Shown here piece by piece: positions 53,708-63,282 of a stretch of DNA of 64,000 bases. Location of the stretch: NCBI RefSeq assembly GCF_030506325.1, contig NZ_CP120683.1, forward strand, positions 310,001 to 374,000. The letters run 5' to 3'. This stretch comes from Tunicatimonas pelagia. GTDB lineage: Bacteria; Bacteroidota; Bacteroidia; Cytophagales; Cyclobacteriaceae. Under the pieces are notes generated by a model that was given only the letters and a program-made list of their open reading frames with translations, did no database searches and was not told the origin of the DNA. How positions within the stretch are numbered: the first letter of the stretch is position 1; each line of letters begins with the position of its first letter. The translations under genes were made by a program, and so were the position numbers.

Positions 53708-56143
53708 CTATTCGGTAGGCTTTGGCTGAATAGTTTGGCGGGCTAACACTGAAGTGGGATTATCCTCAGGATATTGGTAAAACTTCATTGGGTAGTATCC
53801 TCCTTTTGCCCAAGTATCAACCATATTCGTATAAAAGTAACTACCCGGATTCCCAGATTGTCCGCCCGGATACACTCCCCAAGCCTTCACCGATTCACTT
53901 AAATCAACAACCATTTTCCAGGATGCCCCGTGCCGTTCACTATTGGCACTCACAATGCTTCGCCCACCGCCTACAGGTACGTTGCTCACCCCAAATGGAT
54001 CTAACTGCAACATATGCTGGATACTTGTTGATTTATAGTCGCCCCAATTTACTGCCGTGCCATGTACTTCCTGCCAATCCTGAATTTTCTGCTGCGCTTC
54101 CAAGAACGATTCCTGAAGTAGATCTTTGAGACTTTCCTGGGCGGTAGTAAGCTTAGAGTCGAAAATTGTGTCGTTAGGAAACTGTTTCATCAGATAGATT
54201 GTAGCAGCATCGGAAGGCGCATCAAGCGTAATTTCTTCCGCAGCAAACTCATCCCATATGTGTTTTCGCAACGCTCGCCACCAAGTCCGAAAGATAGCGG
54301 GCGCGGCTTGACTCACGGCATTCCGGTAGTTCCAGCGTCGCAGAATATCGTACATATCCCTGCCTTCCGCAGATAGAGCCGATAAGTCTAGACTATCGAG
54401 CATTAACGGAAGTATATCCGATGCTTTTTGATTGTAAACATCATTTTGTAATTCCATCATTTGCTGAGGGGTAGCTCGTCGAGTTCGGGACAATTGGTCG
54501 TTGATACGACGGTTCCGAAAATGTTCGTAGGAATGATCGTAAATATAGTACGGATACGTGGTATCCGCTGGAATTTGGTTTGCCGAACTTACAAATCCCC
54601 GCGCGGGGTTTCGCACGTAGGCATTATGTTCTTTCGGAATAAAGGCTTTCCACTCCTGCTCCGGATGGCTTCCGTCCATCAAATACCGTCCTTGTCCCTG
54701 CCATTTAGCCGGAAAAGCCCCTTGCACCCACATGGCAATATCACCCGAAGTAGAAGCGAATACAAAGTTTTGGGCGGGGCTCCGATAATGGTCGAGGGCT
54801 TTTACGTAGTCGTTGTAATTACGGGCGCGGTTAAGTTCGTAGAAAGCCACTACTTCTTCTGAAGGGTCGTGAGCCACCCACTTCATGGCGTAGTCGCGCG
54901 GGGCTGATGTGGAACTCTCTTTGGGAAAACGCTGATCGTACACTACCGGGCCGTAGTGGGTGTAAATGATCGTATCGTAAAATGTATCAGATCCGCGTAC
55001 TTTTATTTCTTCAATGCGCTGCTGGGTTTTTAGCCGTCGTGAACCAAATTCGTACTCGTCGCGCGATTCGCTGGTAAACGTAATTTTGTACCAATCTTTT
55101 ACATCTCGGCGAGCGTTAGTCACTCCCCAGGCAATGGAATCATTAAAGCCGATAACCACTCCGGGAGAGCCAGGCAGCGTGGCCCCAAATACGTTCACTC
55201 CGGGAGCCTTTAGCTGAACCAGGTACCAGATTGAGGGCAGATTCAATCCTAAGTGCGGATCATTGGCTAGCAGTGGAGAGCCAGAGCGGGTTCTGCTGCC
55301 GCTTACTGCCCAATTGTTGCTACCGTTATCCGGATTAGGCTCCTCGATCGTTTCAGTATACAGCGCATTGTTCGAATAGGTTATTTGGGGAGTATCAAGC
55401 GGCAGCGCATCAAAGGCCCAATCACGCTCCGTAGGGATCACAGGATCCCGACCGGGTAAAAACACTGGAAAATAACGATCTAGGCTTTCTTTACCGAATA
55501 GTTTCAGGGCATTCGTATTTTCCACATCTTCGTCGCTACCCGCCAAATCATCGGCCATGTACTTTAGCAGTAGCGCAGTCTTTATTGGTTGCCAAGGCTC
55601 GGGACGATAGTTCAGCAACTTATACTCAACTGGATAATCTTGGTACTTGAGACTTTCAATATAGGCGTTTATACCATCGCTGTAGGCTTCTATTATCTGC
55701 CGTACCGTATCATTCTTTTGAACTGCCTGCCAGGAGTTCTCGGCAGCAAAGGCCAACCCCTTACGACGCTGCCCCCGATCGAACTCCAGGGCACGCTCCC
55801 CAACGATCTCCGAAATCCTACCCGCCGCCACGTGGGTAACAAACTCCATTTGCCACAGCCGATGCGAGGCTTGCACAAACCCTTGCGCCCAGTACAGATC
55901 ATACTCGTTTTCGGCAAAGATATGCGGAATCAACAGAGAGTCGTAAACTACCGAAACCGGCTGGCGCACTGAGGCTGAAAGCGTAGGGTCAATATACAAT
56001 TGTTCCGGTTCGGCATTCTGCCAGAAGCCGTGGAATGGGTCAAGAAAATAACCTAAGGGAGGTACTGATCCGATCTTTACGCTCAAGGCGATGGTCAAAG
56101 CCAACGTAATAAGTAGCGAAGAAAAGAATCCAAAGATTTTCAT
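53708..56143 (-). CDS. Penicillin acylase-family Ntn hydrolase
   Basis: About 811 residues from the ATG at 56143; a GTG four codons earlier is less likely. The signal/anchor (FFSSLLITLALTIALSVKIG) is followed by the alpha-subunit region (VYDSLLIPHIFAENEYDLYWAQGFV near 70). The autoprocessing site is NGSNNWAVSGSRT near 280, where the Ser before NNW becomes the N-terminal nucleophile, and the beta subunit continues with SPLLANDPHLGLNLPSIWY. The family hydrolyses amide bonds of penicillins, acyl-homoserine lactones or other N-acyl compounds in the periplasm; the substrate here is open (quorum-signal acylation is one option). It heads a two-gene operon with the small membrane protein. Confidence 0.92.
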   Translation of the reverse strand: MKIFGFFSSLLITLALTIALSVKIGSVPPLGYFLDPFHGFWQNAEPEQLYIDPTLSASVRQPVSVVYDSLLIPHIFAENEYDLYWAQGFVQASHRLWQMEFVTHVAAGRISEIVGERALEFDRGQRRKGLAFAAENSWQAVQKNDTVRQIIEAYSDGINAYIESLKYQDYPVEYKLLNYRPEPWQPIKTALLLKYMADDLAGSDEDVENTNALKLFGKESLDRYFPVFLPGRDPVIPTERDWAFDALPLDTPQITYSNNALYTETIEEPNPDNGSNNWAVSGSRTRSGSPLLANDPHLGLNLPSIWYLVQLKAPGVNVFGATLPGSPGVVIGFNDSIAWGVTNARRDVKDWYKITFTSESRDEYEFGSRRLKTQQRIEEIKVRGSDTFYDTIIYTHYGPVVYDQRFPKESSTSAPRDYAMKWVAHDPSEEVVAFYELNRARNYNDYVKALDHYRSPAQNFVFASTSGDIAMWVQGAFPAKWQGQGRYLMDGSHPEQEWKAFIPKEHNAYVRNPARGFVSSANQIPADTTYPYYIYDHSYEHFRNRRINDQLSRTRRATPQQMMELQNDVYNQKASDILPLMLDSLDLSALSAEGRDMYDILRRWNYRNAVSQAAPAIFRTWWRALRKHIWDEFAAEEITLDAPSDAATIYLMKQFPNDTIFDSKLTTAQESLKDLLQESFLEAQQKIQDWQEVHGTAVNWGDYKSTSIQHMLQLDPFGVSNVPVGGGRSIVSANSERHGASWKMVVDLSESVKAWGVYPGGQSGNPGSYFYTNMVDTWAKGGYYPMKFYQYPEDNPTSVLARQTIQPKPTE

Positions 56144-56343
56144 ATATTCAATCACCCCTTTGCCTAACTGCGTACCCCAGACGATCAGCTAAGCATAAAA
56201 GAATACGATTTTAGGCAGTAAATTACCAAAGTCCGAAAATAGAAAAGTTCCCTCAGATTAAAAACTAAATGGCTCATAGTCCACCGATACTTGCAGACTG
56301 TAGACTATCGACCGTAGACTTTTGCATTTCATATTTCGCATTT

Positions 56344-57918
56344 TCAATGTACTTCTGCCATCCATCGGTTTAGCAGAGGGGACAGCAAGAGTACCACTAT
56401 CGCCCCGCCGAAGCATACGTAGGCAATAGACTCAAACCCGGCAGTGTAGATTTGCAAGGTTTCCAGTGGCGAAGCTTCCTCTCCTGAAGCTAAATCATCA
56501 ATAGCTAATCGCTGCCCTACAAAGCCCACAACTTGGAAGGCATAAGCATTGGATAGAAACCAGACCCCCATCATAAAAGCAACAATAATTTGAGGAGAAA
56601 GATCAGTAATTTTAGACAAACCCACCGGATAGGTAAATAGCTCCCCCAACGACATACAAAGGTACAGTAGTACTAGAAAGATAAAGGGCACCATTCCCTG
56701 TTCGTTAGCCGAACCACCACTTAAAAATAGTATATAGTATCCTAGCCCCAGAAAAGCAATACCCATCGCAAACTTATAGGGTGTGCGCGGGTTAATACGT
56801 TTTTTGGATAACCACACCCATAAAGCTGAAACCGGAATAGCAAATAAAATGATAAATAATGGATTCAGCGCATTGGTAGCAGCGGCATTATTGAACGGCC
56901 ACACATTTAACGTAACATTGCGGGCCGAAAACAGCGTCAGGATATTGCCTGAAAGCTCGTGGAAGCCCCAAAACAACGTCATAAATACCGTAAGAAGTAT
57001 AGCTACTGCCAACTGCTTACGGGCTTTGGCCTCAATGCGAGACATAATGTAAGCCAAGTACCCTAAGATGAAAATACTAAGTCCGTAGAAGATGAGATTA
57101 ACAACCGTAGTTTTTCCCAGAAAGCTTTCCCCGCCCGCAATATATTGATAGGAGGCCAGCAGTAAAGCGATAACAGGAACGGCTAGCAAAGAAAGAACCC
57201 ATACAAAAGATTCTAGCTTTAGGCCAAACTTTTGCTGCTCCAATTTTTTAGGTTCAGGCGGTAACCCATGATTCATAAAAACCCCCTTATTAATTCCTTG
57301 CTGAAAAACAATGACTCCTACTAACATGCCTACCCCCGCCAAACCAAAACCATAGTGCCAACCGTAAGCTGCCCCCAGCCACCCACAAAGAATAGGTGAA
57401 AGAAAAGCTCCAATATTAATTCCCATATGAAAGATAGTGAAACCAGAGTCTTTGCGGGTATCACCCGGAGGGTACAGGGCTCCCACAAACGTTGAGATGT
57501 TAGGTTTGAAAAAACCATTTCCTACAATAATGAAAGCTAAAGCCAAGAAGAAGGCAACATTGTTTTCAATAGCCAACACGAAGTGGCCAACGGCCATAAA
57601 TATGCCTCCCAGCATAATTGATTTGCGGTAGCCCAGTAGCTCATCAGCTATCTTACCACCAATTAAAGGAGATGCGTACACCAGTGAACCATACGAAGAG
57701 TATACGATAGCCGAAATGGTGTCGCGATTGGATAACGCCTCAAACACCTGCTCTACCATGTAGAGGGTAAGCAACGCCCGCATTCCGTAGAAGCTGAACC
57801 GCTCCCAAAGCTCAGCAAAAAACAAATAAAACAGCCCTTTGGGATGTCCAAACACTTCGGGGGGAGAAGTTTCTTGAGTTGCAGTAAGGGGGTTAGTTTC
57901 TGAGGCAGTGTCAGCCAT
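56344..57918 (-). CDS. POT-family proton-dependent oligopeptide transporter
   Basis: A 524-residue inner-membrane transporter of the major facilitator superfamily with 12-14 TM helices. PTR2 signatures are present: FAELWERFSFYGMRALLTLYMV near residue 35 (ExxER proton-coupling motif in the first helix), GGKIADELLGYRKSIMLGGIFMAVGH near 82, and FKPNISTFVGALYPPGDTRKDSGFTIFHMGINIG near 135. It imports di- and tripeptides with protons. It is monocistronic and upstream of the acylase gene but separated by 200 bases, so a shared operon is not assured. Confidence 0.94.
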   Translation of the reverse strand: MADTASETNPLTATQETSPPEVFGHPKGLFYLFFAELWERFSFYGMRALLTLYMVEQVFEALSNRDTISAIVYSSYGSLVYASPLIGGKIADELLGYRKSIMLGGIFMAVGHFVLAIENNVAFFLALAFIIVGNGFFKPNISTFVGALYPPGDTRKDSGFTIFHMGINIGAFLSPILCGWLGAAYGWHYGFGLAGVGMLVGVIVFQQGINKGVFMNHGLPPEPKKLEQQKFGLKLESFVWVLSLLAVPVIALLLASYQYIAGGESFLGKTTVVNLIFYGLSIFILGYLAYIMSRIEAKARKQLAVAILLTVFMTLFWGFHELSGNILTLFSARNVTLNVWPFNNAAATNALNPLFIILFAIPVSALWVWLSKKRINPRTPYKFAMGIAFLGLGYYILFLSGGSANEQGMVPFIFLVLLYLCMSLGELFTYPVGLSKITDLSPQIIVAFMMGVWFLSNAYAFQVVGFVGQRLAIDDLASGEEASPLETLQIYTAGFESIAYVCFGGAIVVLLLSPLLNRWMAEVH

Positions 57919-58469
57919 GTAGTTTGATTTTCAAGTTAGATTAATGCCTAAAAATAGCAATTTTCTACTGAAACAAATTATCAATACAAACCGACAGGGT
58001 TGCCTACCCACTGACTGTTTTAGAACCACTTTGACTGTTTTAGAACCACTTTCAGACCAGCTTATGCACTTATTCAACTGTCCCTTCTTCTGCACGTTTT
58101 CTGTTGTGTTAGAAAGTAGCTTGAGCTATAAAATTGTTGTTGAGCACTACGTAGTTACAACCAACGGCTTAGTAGTAAGTATGTGCCACCATAAATTTTC
58201 GGTTTTGGTGTTACAGCAACTATATATTCACGCATCACTTTAATACAACGTATGTAACGCACTAAATAGCAGATAGTTATAATATTGTATTCATTAGTAT
58301 ACTTTAAGGTACAAACCAATGATTCGTTGTTAATTTTTGGGTGTATGAGACTTATCAGTTACTTGTAACTTAATATCTTCCTTCCGAGTGGGAAGCGATA
58401 AGCTAGGTGCTTTGATACCGACCTATTTATTATCTACCTTCGCTCTACTCATATTTCAATCTATTCGTT
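57919..58469. other. Divergent intergenic region with a 20-bp tandem duplication
   Basis: About 550 bases between the POT and cupin genes. It contains two exact adjacent copies of a 20-base unit (TGACTGTTTTAGAACCACTT at 58012-58031 and 58032-58051) and, near its right end, the cupin promoter. A 99-codon open frame (57944-58243, plus) lacks codon bias, motifs and a ribosome-binding context, and is not called. Nothing else recognisable. Confidence 0.6.
58411..58442 (+). promoter_or_regulatory. Bacteroidetes-type promoter of the cupin gene
   Basis: TTTG (58411-58414), 20 bases, TACCTTCG (58435-58442): perfect -33, normal spacing, and one mismatch in the -7 element. It predicts a leader of about 20 bases before the ATG at 58470. 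Confidence 0.5.
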
Positions 58470-58805
58470 ATGCCCATACTTAAATACCAATCGACTCAGC
58501 CCGAACAAGTGAATGACGATATTCAGCGGCGGCTGGTACACACTGATTCATTGATGACGGCAGTGCTTGACCTGAGTGGTGGCCCCAAAGCCGAGCCTGA
58601 TCCGTATCATAGTCATCCGCACGAGCAGACTTGCTATTTGGCAGCGGGGAAAATACTCTTTCTGATGGAAGGAGAAGAACCCGTAGAACTACAAGCAGGT
58701 GACTTGTTCTACGTACCATCGGGCAAACCGCACGCCATTCAATTACTGTCAGAAACCGCTCGGTTGGTAGATAGCTTCAGTCCCATCCGGGAAGATTTTC
58801 TTTAG
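58470..58805 (+). CDS. Cupin-domain protein
   Basis: A 111-residue single-domain cupin with metal-ligand motif 1 HSHPHEQTCYLAAGKI near residue 47 (two His and a Glu in the usual order) and motif 2 GDLFYVPSGKPHAIQLL near 82. The fold is a small beta-barrel that typically binds a metal and a small organic ligand, as in sugar or phenolic metabolism. It has no signal peptide and is monocistronic, with its own promoter. It ends 4 bases from the convergent cytochrome gene. No substrate can be inferred. Confidence 0.85.
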   Translation: MPILKYQSTQPEQVNDDIQRRLVHTDSLMTAVLDLSGGPKAEPDPYHSHPHEQTCYLAAGKILFLMEGEEPVELQAGDLFYVPSGKPHAIQLLSETARLVDSFSPIREDFL

Positions 58806-58809
58806 TGCT

Positions 58810-59283
58810 TTAAGTCCCTGCTTCAGTATTGCTAGCCCGGACTTCGGCGACTTCTTCTGCTGAAATAGGCTTAGCATCATTACCAAACGACTGGCGTACA
58901 TACGTTAGCACTCCGGCTACTTCTTCATCGGTTAAAAAGCCATGCGGGGTCATCACCCCATTGTAGGTTTCGCCATTAACCGTAATTTCTCCTTGCAGTC
59001 CATTGAGCACTACCGAAATCAACCGCGTATTATCGCCGTTCACCCACTCGGTTTGCACCAATGTTGGAAACGCACCGGGCACGCCTTTGCCGTCAGTTTG
59101 ATGGCAAGCAATACAGTACTGACCGTACACTTTGTTACCAACAGCCATGAGCTTAAGTGCTTCAGCCGACATTTTTTCGGGTTCTGGCTCGGCAACAGAT
59201 TCAGAAGATTGTTCAGTTTGAGTACCTCCGGAACAGGCGAAGAGAAGCCAGCCAAGGGTAAAGAAAATTGCTAGGTTTTTCAA
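58810..59283 (-). CDS. Class I cytochrome c, lipoprotein
   Basis: About 157 residues from the TTG at 59283, giving the lipoprotein signal MKNLAIFFTLGWLLFACSG with lipobox LFAC. An ATG at 59388 would add 35 residues that would bury that signal inside the protein, so TTG is preferred. An acidic linker (about 20-45) precedes a cytochrome c domain with the heme motif CIACHQTDGKG near residue 60 and the axial Met in YNGVMTPHG near 110. It carries electrons at the periplasmic face of a membrane. It pairs with the sorbosone-dehydrogenase-like gene directly upstream, a common arrangement in which the cytochrome accepts electrons from the quinoprotein. Confidence 0.87.
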   Translation of the reverse strand: MKNLAIFFTLGWLLFACSGGTQTEQSSESVAEPEPEKMSAEALKLMAVGNKVYGQYCIACHQTDGKGVPGAFPTLVQTEWVNGDNTRLISVVLNGLQGEITVNGETYNGVMTPHGFLTDEEVAGVLTYVRQSFGNDAKPISAEEVAEVRASNTEAGT

Positions 59284-59411
59284 GATTATGAATTTTATGG
59301 ACAGAAAATTTTTGCCAGCGATAAAAGTATAAAAAAGCCGAGTGCCTACCAAGTAGTAGCGCTTATGCATTAGCTTTCTGTCACACAAAAGAGTTTACTA
59401 AACTACCTCAC

Positions 59412-60755
59412 CTACTCGGCCAGAGCCACTTTATCCGCTTCGGCTTGGTAAAATACTCGCCAGATTCTTCCTTTTTGGTCATCAGTAATGTAGAGCGACC
59501 CATCTGACCCTACGGCCAAACCTGTCGGTCGAAATTCGGCATCGCCCGGACTGGCAATCTCGCCACCTGATCCAGCAAACTCATCGGCAAATCGTTCGAA
59601 GTCACCACTAGGCATTCCGTCGGTGCCAAAGGGAACAAACGCAATATTGTAGCCTTTCTGCGGTAGCGGAGCCCGGTTCCAGGAACCATGAAAGGCGATA
59701 AAGGCACCGGATCGATACTTCTCGGGAAACATATCGCTATTGTAGAAAATTAAATCGTTCGGAGCCCAATGGGCAGGAAAAGCCATGATAGGATCTTCCT
59801 TATCGGCACAACGCCCAGTTTCTTCGCCATTGCCACCGTACTCCGGAGCCAGCACCTTCTGATTTTTTTGAGGATCGTAGTAGCAAAACGGCCAGCCAAA
59901 GTCAGCACCTTCGCTCACTTTCAGAAATTCTTCGGCCGGTAGTTCGGCACTTTGTAGCGAATCGTAGTATTCTGACCACAAGTTGCTTAACTGATCGCGC
60001 CCGTGCTGTAAAGCGTACAAGCTATTTGCTGGCTTATTCCAGTCTAGGGCTACGGCATTCCGAATGCCCGTAGCGTAACGCTCACCATGTTCTTCTTGGG
60101 TTTGATTTAGCTCAGTAGCCGAAAATTTCCAAATTCCTGCCTGACGATCCAGTTGCGGACACGGGTCTTGTCCGGGTGATTTTGGGGTACGCAGTTGTTC
60201 TTGACAGGCGTTAGAAGGTGCTCCTATATTAACGTACATATTGCCCGCACCATCAAAGGTAAAAGGTTTTACCGCGTGCTGGTTCTGGATGGGGAACCCT
60301 TGCACTACTACTTCCGGCTCAGCCGTAGGCACTAGTTCACTAGCATCTAGCGCAACTCGGTAGATTACTGAGTCGGATGAATAGTAGAGGTAGTTCTCGT
60401 AAATATCTATTCCGGTTCCACCGTACTCAATAAAATACTCCTTTGTATCGGCTCGTCCGTCACCATTGGTATCGCGCAGGGCTAAAATGCCCCCACCATT
60501 CTCAGCCTCTCTCAGTTTTACGTAGATATCACCATTGTCACGAACAACAATGTGGCGGGCTTTTCCTACATTATCAGCTACCACATACGCTCCAAAGCCA
60601 TTAGACAGTGTAATAGAGCCATTATCGGTATCAGCCGTTAAGTGCGAAGGAGCTTCTTCCGCAGGTTCCTGAGATGTTGAACTATCACAGGCAGTAAACA
60701 ACAAAAGCCCCGTCACCGAACAGGTGCAGAGCATAGGTAGCACGCGTACATTCAT
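59412..60755 (-). CDS. PQQ-type glucose/sorbosone dehydrogenase-like lipoprotein
   Basis: About 447 residues from the ATG at 60755; an earlier start adds 11 residues. Lipoprotein signal (LLLFTACDSS). A six-bladed propeller of the glucose/sorbosone dehydrogenase family follows: HIVVRDNGDIYVKLRE near 70, ILALRDTNGDGRADTKEYF near 90, RYATGIRNAVALDWN near 225, GADFGWPFCYYD near 285, FIAFHGSWNRAPLPQKGYN near 355, ADEFRPTGLAVGSDGSLYITDDQKGRIWRV-like end. Such enzymes oxidise sugars in the periplasm with PQQ and pass electrons to cytochrome c, matching the downstream neighbour. The GDGRAD loop likely binds calcium. The real substrate is unknown. Confidence 0.86.
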   Translation of the reverse strand: MNVRVLPMLCTCSVTGLLLFTACDSSTSQEPAEEAPSHLTADTDNGSITLSNGFGAYVVADNVGKARHIVVRDNGDIYVKLREAENGGGILALRDTNGDGRADTKEYFIEYGGTGIDIYENYLYYSSDSVIYRVALDASELVPTAEPEVVVQGFPIQNQHAVKPFTFDGAGNMYVNIGAPSNACQEQLRTPKSPGQDPCPQLDRQAGIWKFSATELNQTQEEHGERYATGIRNAVALDWNKPANSLYALQHGRDQLSNLWSEYYDSLQSAELPAEEFLKVSEGADFGWPFCYYDPQKNQKVLAPEYGGNGEETGRCADKEDPIMAFPAHWAPNDLIFYNSDMFPEKYRSGAFIAFHGSWNRAPLPQKGYNIAFVPFGTDGMPSGDFERFADEFAGSGGEIASPGDAEFRPTGLAVGSDGSLYITDDQKGRIWRVFYQAEADKVALAE

Positions 60756-60821
60756 AATTACAAAGATTGACTGGTTTATTGAAGGCATTTTGGTAGTACT
60801 GATTTATTCAGTATCGGATTA

Positions 60822-61061
60822 TCATAAAGTTTTGTTATCACTATTGGCATCTTCGGCCATTCTCTCCAAATTTCGCGAACGCTGCATTCTCCTAAACACC
60901 CGGATTACAACAAACGCAACGATAACTAGTACCGCCGCCGCTGCTATCCAAAGCAAAGGTCCACCAAACCCTTCCTGCGGGGTGTAGGGCACACCCTCAT
61001 CAGTGGCATTTCCTGCTTCCTGAAAAAATAATAAAAGAGCAAAAATCAATGTCATATACAT
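60822..61061 (-). CDS. Small exported or membrane protein of unknown function
   Basis: About 79 residues from the ATG at 61061 (MYMTLIFALLLFF, a signal-like helix; another ATG is two codons on). A periplasmic loop (QEAGNATDEGVPYTPQEGFGGP) is followed by a TM helix (LLWIAAAAVLVIVAFVVIRVF) and a basic cytoplasmic tail (RRMQRSRNLERMAEDANS). The layout recalls small CcmD-like or DUF proteins but no family is certain. It is 66 bases upstream of the dehydrogenase gene on the same strand and may belong to the same transcript. Confidence 0.55.
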   Translation of the reverse strand: MYMTLIFALLLFFQEAGNATDEGVPYTPQEGFGGPLLWIAAAAVLVIVAFVVIRVFRRMQRSRNLERMAEDANSDNKTL

Positions 61062-61211
61062 AAAGAAAAAGTATGGGTTAACAATATAATATAAAACTAC
61101 AGTTAGCATTGATTGTTCTCCTATCCACTTAAATCGGGGGAATTATAGATCTGCTGCCAAACATACCCATCTGATGTTAGTTACGCTGATACACCAATTT
61201 TTTAAACTTTT

Positions 61212-62273
61212 ATGAAGAAGGCAGGCATTGCTTTAGCAATTATCATTGGAGTATTTATCTTACTACATTTTTTACTAGAACCCTTTGTAGAGCGGTACGT
61301 CAACCAGCAACTAAGTAGCCTAGAAGAATATACGGGTCAGGTCAGCGATATTGATATTCATTTGTATCGAGGAGCCTATCAGGTGAAGGGTTTGGAGTTA
61401 GTAAAGCGAAATAGCGAGGCATCCGACCCGTTTTTACAAATAGATACTATCGATCTTTCAGTAGAATGGGGCGCGCTGTTCGACGGAAGAGTGGTGGGCG
61501 AAGTAATTTTATCTCATCCCACCGTTACTATGATTGTTACCCCCACTGTGGAAGGAGATAGTGCTCAAGAGCAAACCGGAAGCGATGTAGATTGGGTACA
61601 GCAAGTTCAAGAATTAATTCCCCTCACGATTAATCGGTTTGAAATTAAGAATGGCGATATATCTTATAAAGACCCATCGGTTGACCCAAAAGTAGATGCC
61701 TACTTTCGGGAGTTATACCTGCTGGCCGAAAATATTAGCAATGTAGCTGATAGCAGCCAGCAGTTTCCGTCCTCACTACAGGCAAACGCCGTTACGGTAG
61801 GCAATGGCACACTTAATGCCGACCTACAAATGAATTTGCTAAAAAATATTCCAGAGTTTAAGGCCGACATCAGGCTAGAGGATGTTGATCTTACGAAGCT
61901 GAATGATTTTATTAAAGCCTACGCTAATTTTGACGTACAAGAAGGTACGTTTGAAATAGTTACCGAGATGACCGTAGAGAACCAGCAGATAAGCGGTTAC
62001 ATCAAACCCTTTTTTGAGAACCTAGATGTGTTTGACCTCCGGGAGGATATAAAACAAGACGATAGCGGTTTCTTTCAGAAAGCATGGGAAGCAATTGCCG
62101 GACTAGGCGCAGAAGCGTTTGAGAATCAGAAAAAAGATCAAATTGCTACTGAAGTTCCGATAGAAGGTTCATTGGAAAGCCCTAGCCCGGATGTTCCGGT
62201 CACCGTTTGGAACATCTTTCGTAATGCGTTTATCGACGCTATCGAAAAGAATTTTGAAAGTGTTGCCCGTTAG
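61212..62273 (+). CDS. DUF748/AsmA-like envelope protein
   Basis: A 353-residue protein with an N-terminal TM helix (AGIALAIIIGVFILLHFLLEPFVERYVNQQL) and a periplasmic, beta-rich repeat-like body. Examples are IDIHLYRGAYQVKGLELVKR, IDTIDLSVEWGALFDGRVVGEVILSHPTV, INRFEIKNGDISYKDP and FKADIRLEDVDLTKLNDFIKAYANFDVQEGTFEIVTEM. The segments L-x-G-L-E-L and N-G-x-x-x-Y-x-D are typical of DUF748, part of the AsmA/bridge-like lipid-transfer superfamily. An envelope role, perhaps in lipid movement, is inferred. It is shorter than most DUF748 proteins (often over 900 aa). It is followed 258 bases later by two small membrane-associated genes. Confidence 0.75.
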   Translation: MKKAGIALAIIIGVFILLHFLLEPFVERYVNQQLSSLEEYTGQVSDIDIHLYRGAYQVKGLELVKRNSEASDPFLQIDTIDLSVEWGALFDGRVVGEVILSHPTVTMIVTPTVEGDSAQEQTGSDVDWVQQVQELIPLTINRFEIKNGDISYKDPSVDPKVDAYFRELYLLAENISNVADSSQQFPSSLQANAVTVGNGTLNADLQMNLLKNIPEFKADIRLEDVDLTKLNDFIKAYANFDVQEGTFEIVTEMTVENQQISGYIKPFFENLDVFDLREDIKQDDSGFFQKAWEAIAGLGAEAFENQKKDQIATEVPIEGSLESPSPDVPVTVWNIFRNAFIDAIEKNFESVAR

Positions 62274-62531
62274 CTGAGCGCGCGGTGCATGGTATGAATA
62301 TCTGCTAAACTATGTCTTTCATGCCTGTTTCTCTGGGTAACAAATCTAGGAAAAGTTATTCACCGTACACTACTGCAATTCTGTTACTGGTAACCAACCC
62401 AAAAGCCTATCTACGCCACTCTGTTTTGCTAAGTACTTGGGTAGGCGACGGCAATGTTGTATTTTAGCGATCCTATAATTTTTAATGGCCTAATCGTCAT
62501 TTTTCATTCTACTTTTTTCTTTGTTTGTTTC

Positions 62532-62903
62532 ATGAGCTACCCAACCTCTCCGCTAGAAAAGTTACTCCAAGACGCCAAAGACTATGTTGTTGTACAACGC
62601 AGACTAATCTCTACTATCGCCTCTAAAAAAGGGGCTGACATAGCATTTGTAATAGTAGCAGGATTGGTGTTCTTCTTAATTGGTCTATTTATTGTCATAT
62701 TTATCAGCTTCACCGTGGCCTACGGGCTGGCCATATTGCTGAATAATACTTTTTTAGGTTTTTTAATTGTCACCTTCTTTTATATTCTCGTTTTTATACT
62801 GCTGTGGATATTTAAAGATCGGCTAATTAAAACGCCTATTCTCAAGCTTTTTTTCCAACTATTTAATACCAAAAAACCCTCCAGTAATGAGCCAATTGCC
62901 TAG
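62532..62903 (+). CDS. Phage-holin-family-like (DUF1469-type) membrane protein
   Basis: About 123 residues from the ATG at 62532, preferred because MSYPTSPLEKLLQDAKDYV starts the usual amphipathic helix; an upstream ATG would add 26 hydrophobic, unconserved residues. Two closely packed TM hairpins (IAFVIVAGLVFFLIGLFIVIFISFTVAYG and FLGFLIVTFFYILVFILLWIF) follow. The layout matches DUF1469/Actinobacterial holin-X-like proteins, which despite the name are not known to be lytic. Its end overlaps the next start by 17 bases (62887), so the two are coupled. Confidence 0.7.
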   Translation: MSYPTSPLEKLLQDAKDYVVVQRRLISTIASKKGADIAFVIVAGLVFFLIGLFIVIFISFTVAYGLAILLNNTFLGFLIVTFFYILVFILLWIFKDRLIKTPILKLFFQLFNTKKPSSNEPIA

Positions 62904-63282
62904 CCAGGAAGAGTACGAGCGAGTGAAGAAAGAGTATCAACAGCAAGCCCGCGATTTAGAAAAGAAGTTGGGCAGTGATTTGGTAGACCTTCGCAACGAC
63001 TTAGTTCCTAAATACTTGAAGGGTAAGTTCTTAACGGCCTGCGCTATTTTTGGAGCCACCTACATGGTAGAAGAATTAATATTCCGCAAAAAAGTACCCG
63101 GTCTAGTTAAATTTGTAGGGGCACTATCGGCCACCGTGGTAGCACCGAAAGTTTACCGCATGGTGTATCAGAATTATTTTGAGGTTCCGCCCGATAGTGT
63201 ATCCTACCCGCCCCCTTCCGTGGAAGTTGAAGAAGTTTCTGACGGTCAGCCCGACTACCCTCCCATTCCCGAGTCAGAGTAG
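62887..63282 (+). CDS. Small membrane-associated protein of unknown function
   Basis: A 131-residue protein: a coiled-coil N-terminus (QEEYERVKKEYQQQARDLEKKLGSDLVDLRNDL), one or two TM-like helices (LTACAIFGATYMVEELIF and LVKFVGALSATVVAPKVYRMVY) and a Pro-rich acidic C-terminus (SVSYPPPSVEVEEVSDG). It accompanies the holin-like gene in the way YtxH/YqjD-type membrane-curvature proteins do; that comparison is by context and layout only. Its 3' end overlaps the convergent PIG-L gene by 28 bases. Confidence 0.65.
   Translation: MSQLPSQEEYERVKKEYQQQARDLEKKLGSDLVDLRNDLVPKYLKGKFLTACAIFGATYMVEELIFRKKVPGLVKFVGALSATVVAPKVYRMVYQNYFEVPPDSVSYPPPSVEVEEVSDGQPDYPPIPESE

Noticed and set aside
57944-58243. 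Plus-strand frame of 99 codons between the POT and cupin genes
   Set aside because: It contains the tandem duplication, has a Cys/Leu-rich composition without domain signal, and has no promoter or ribosome-binding context.
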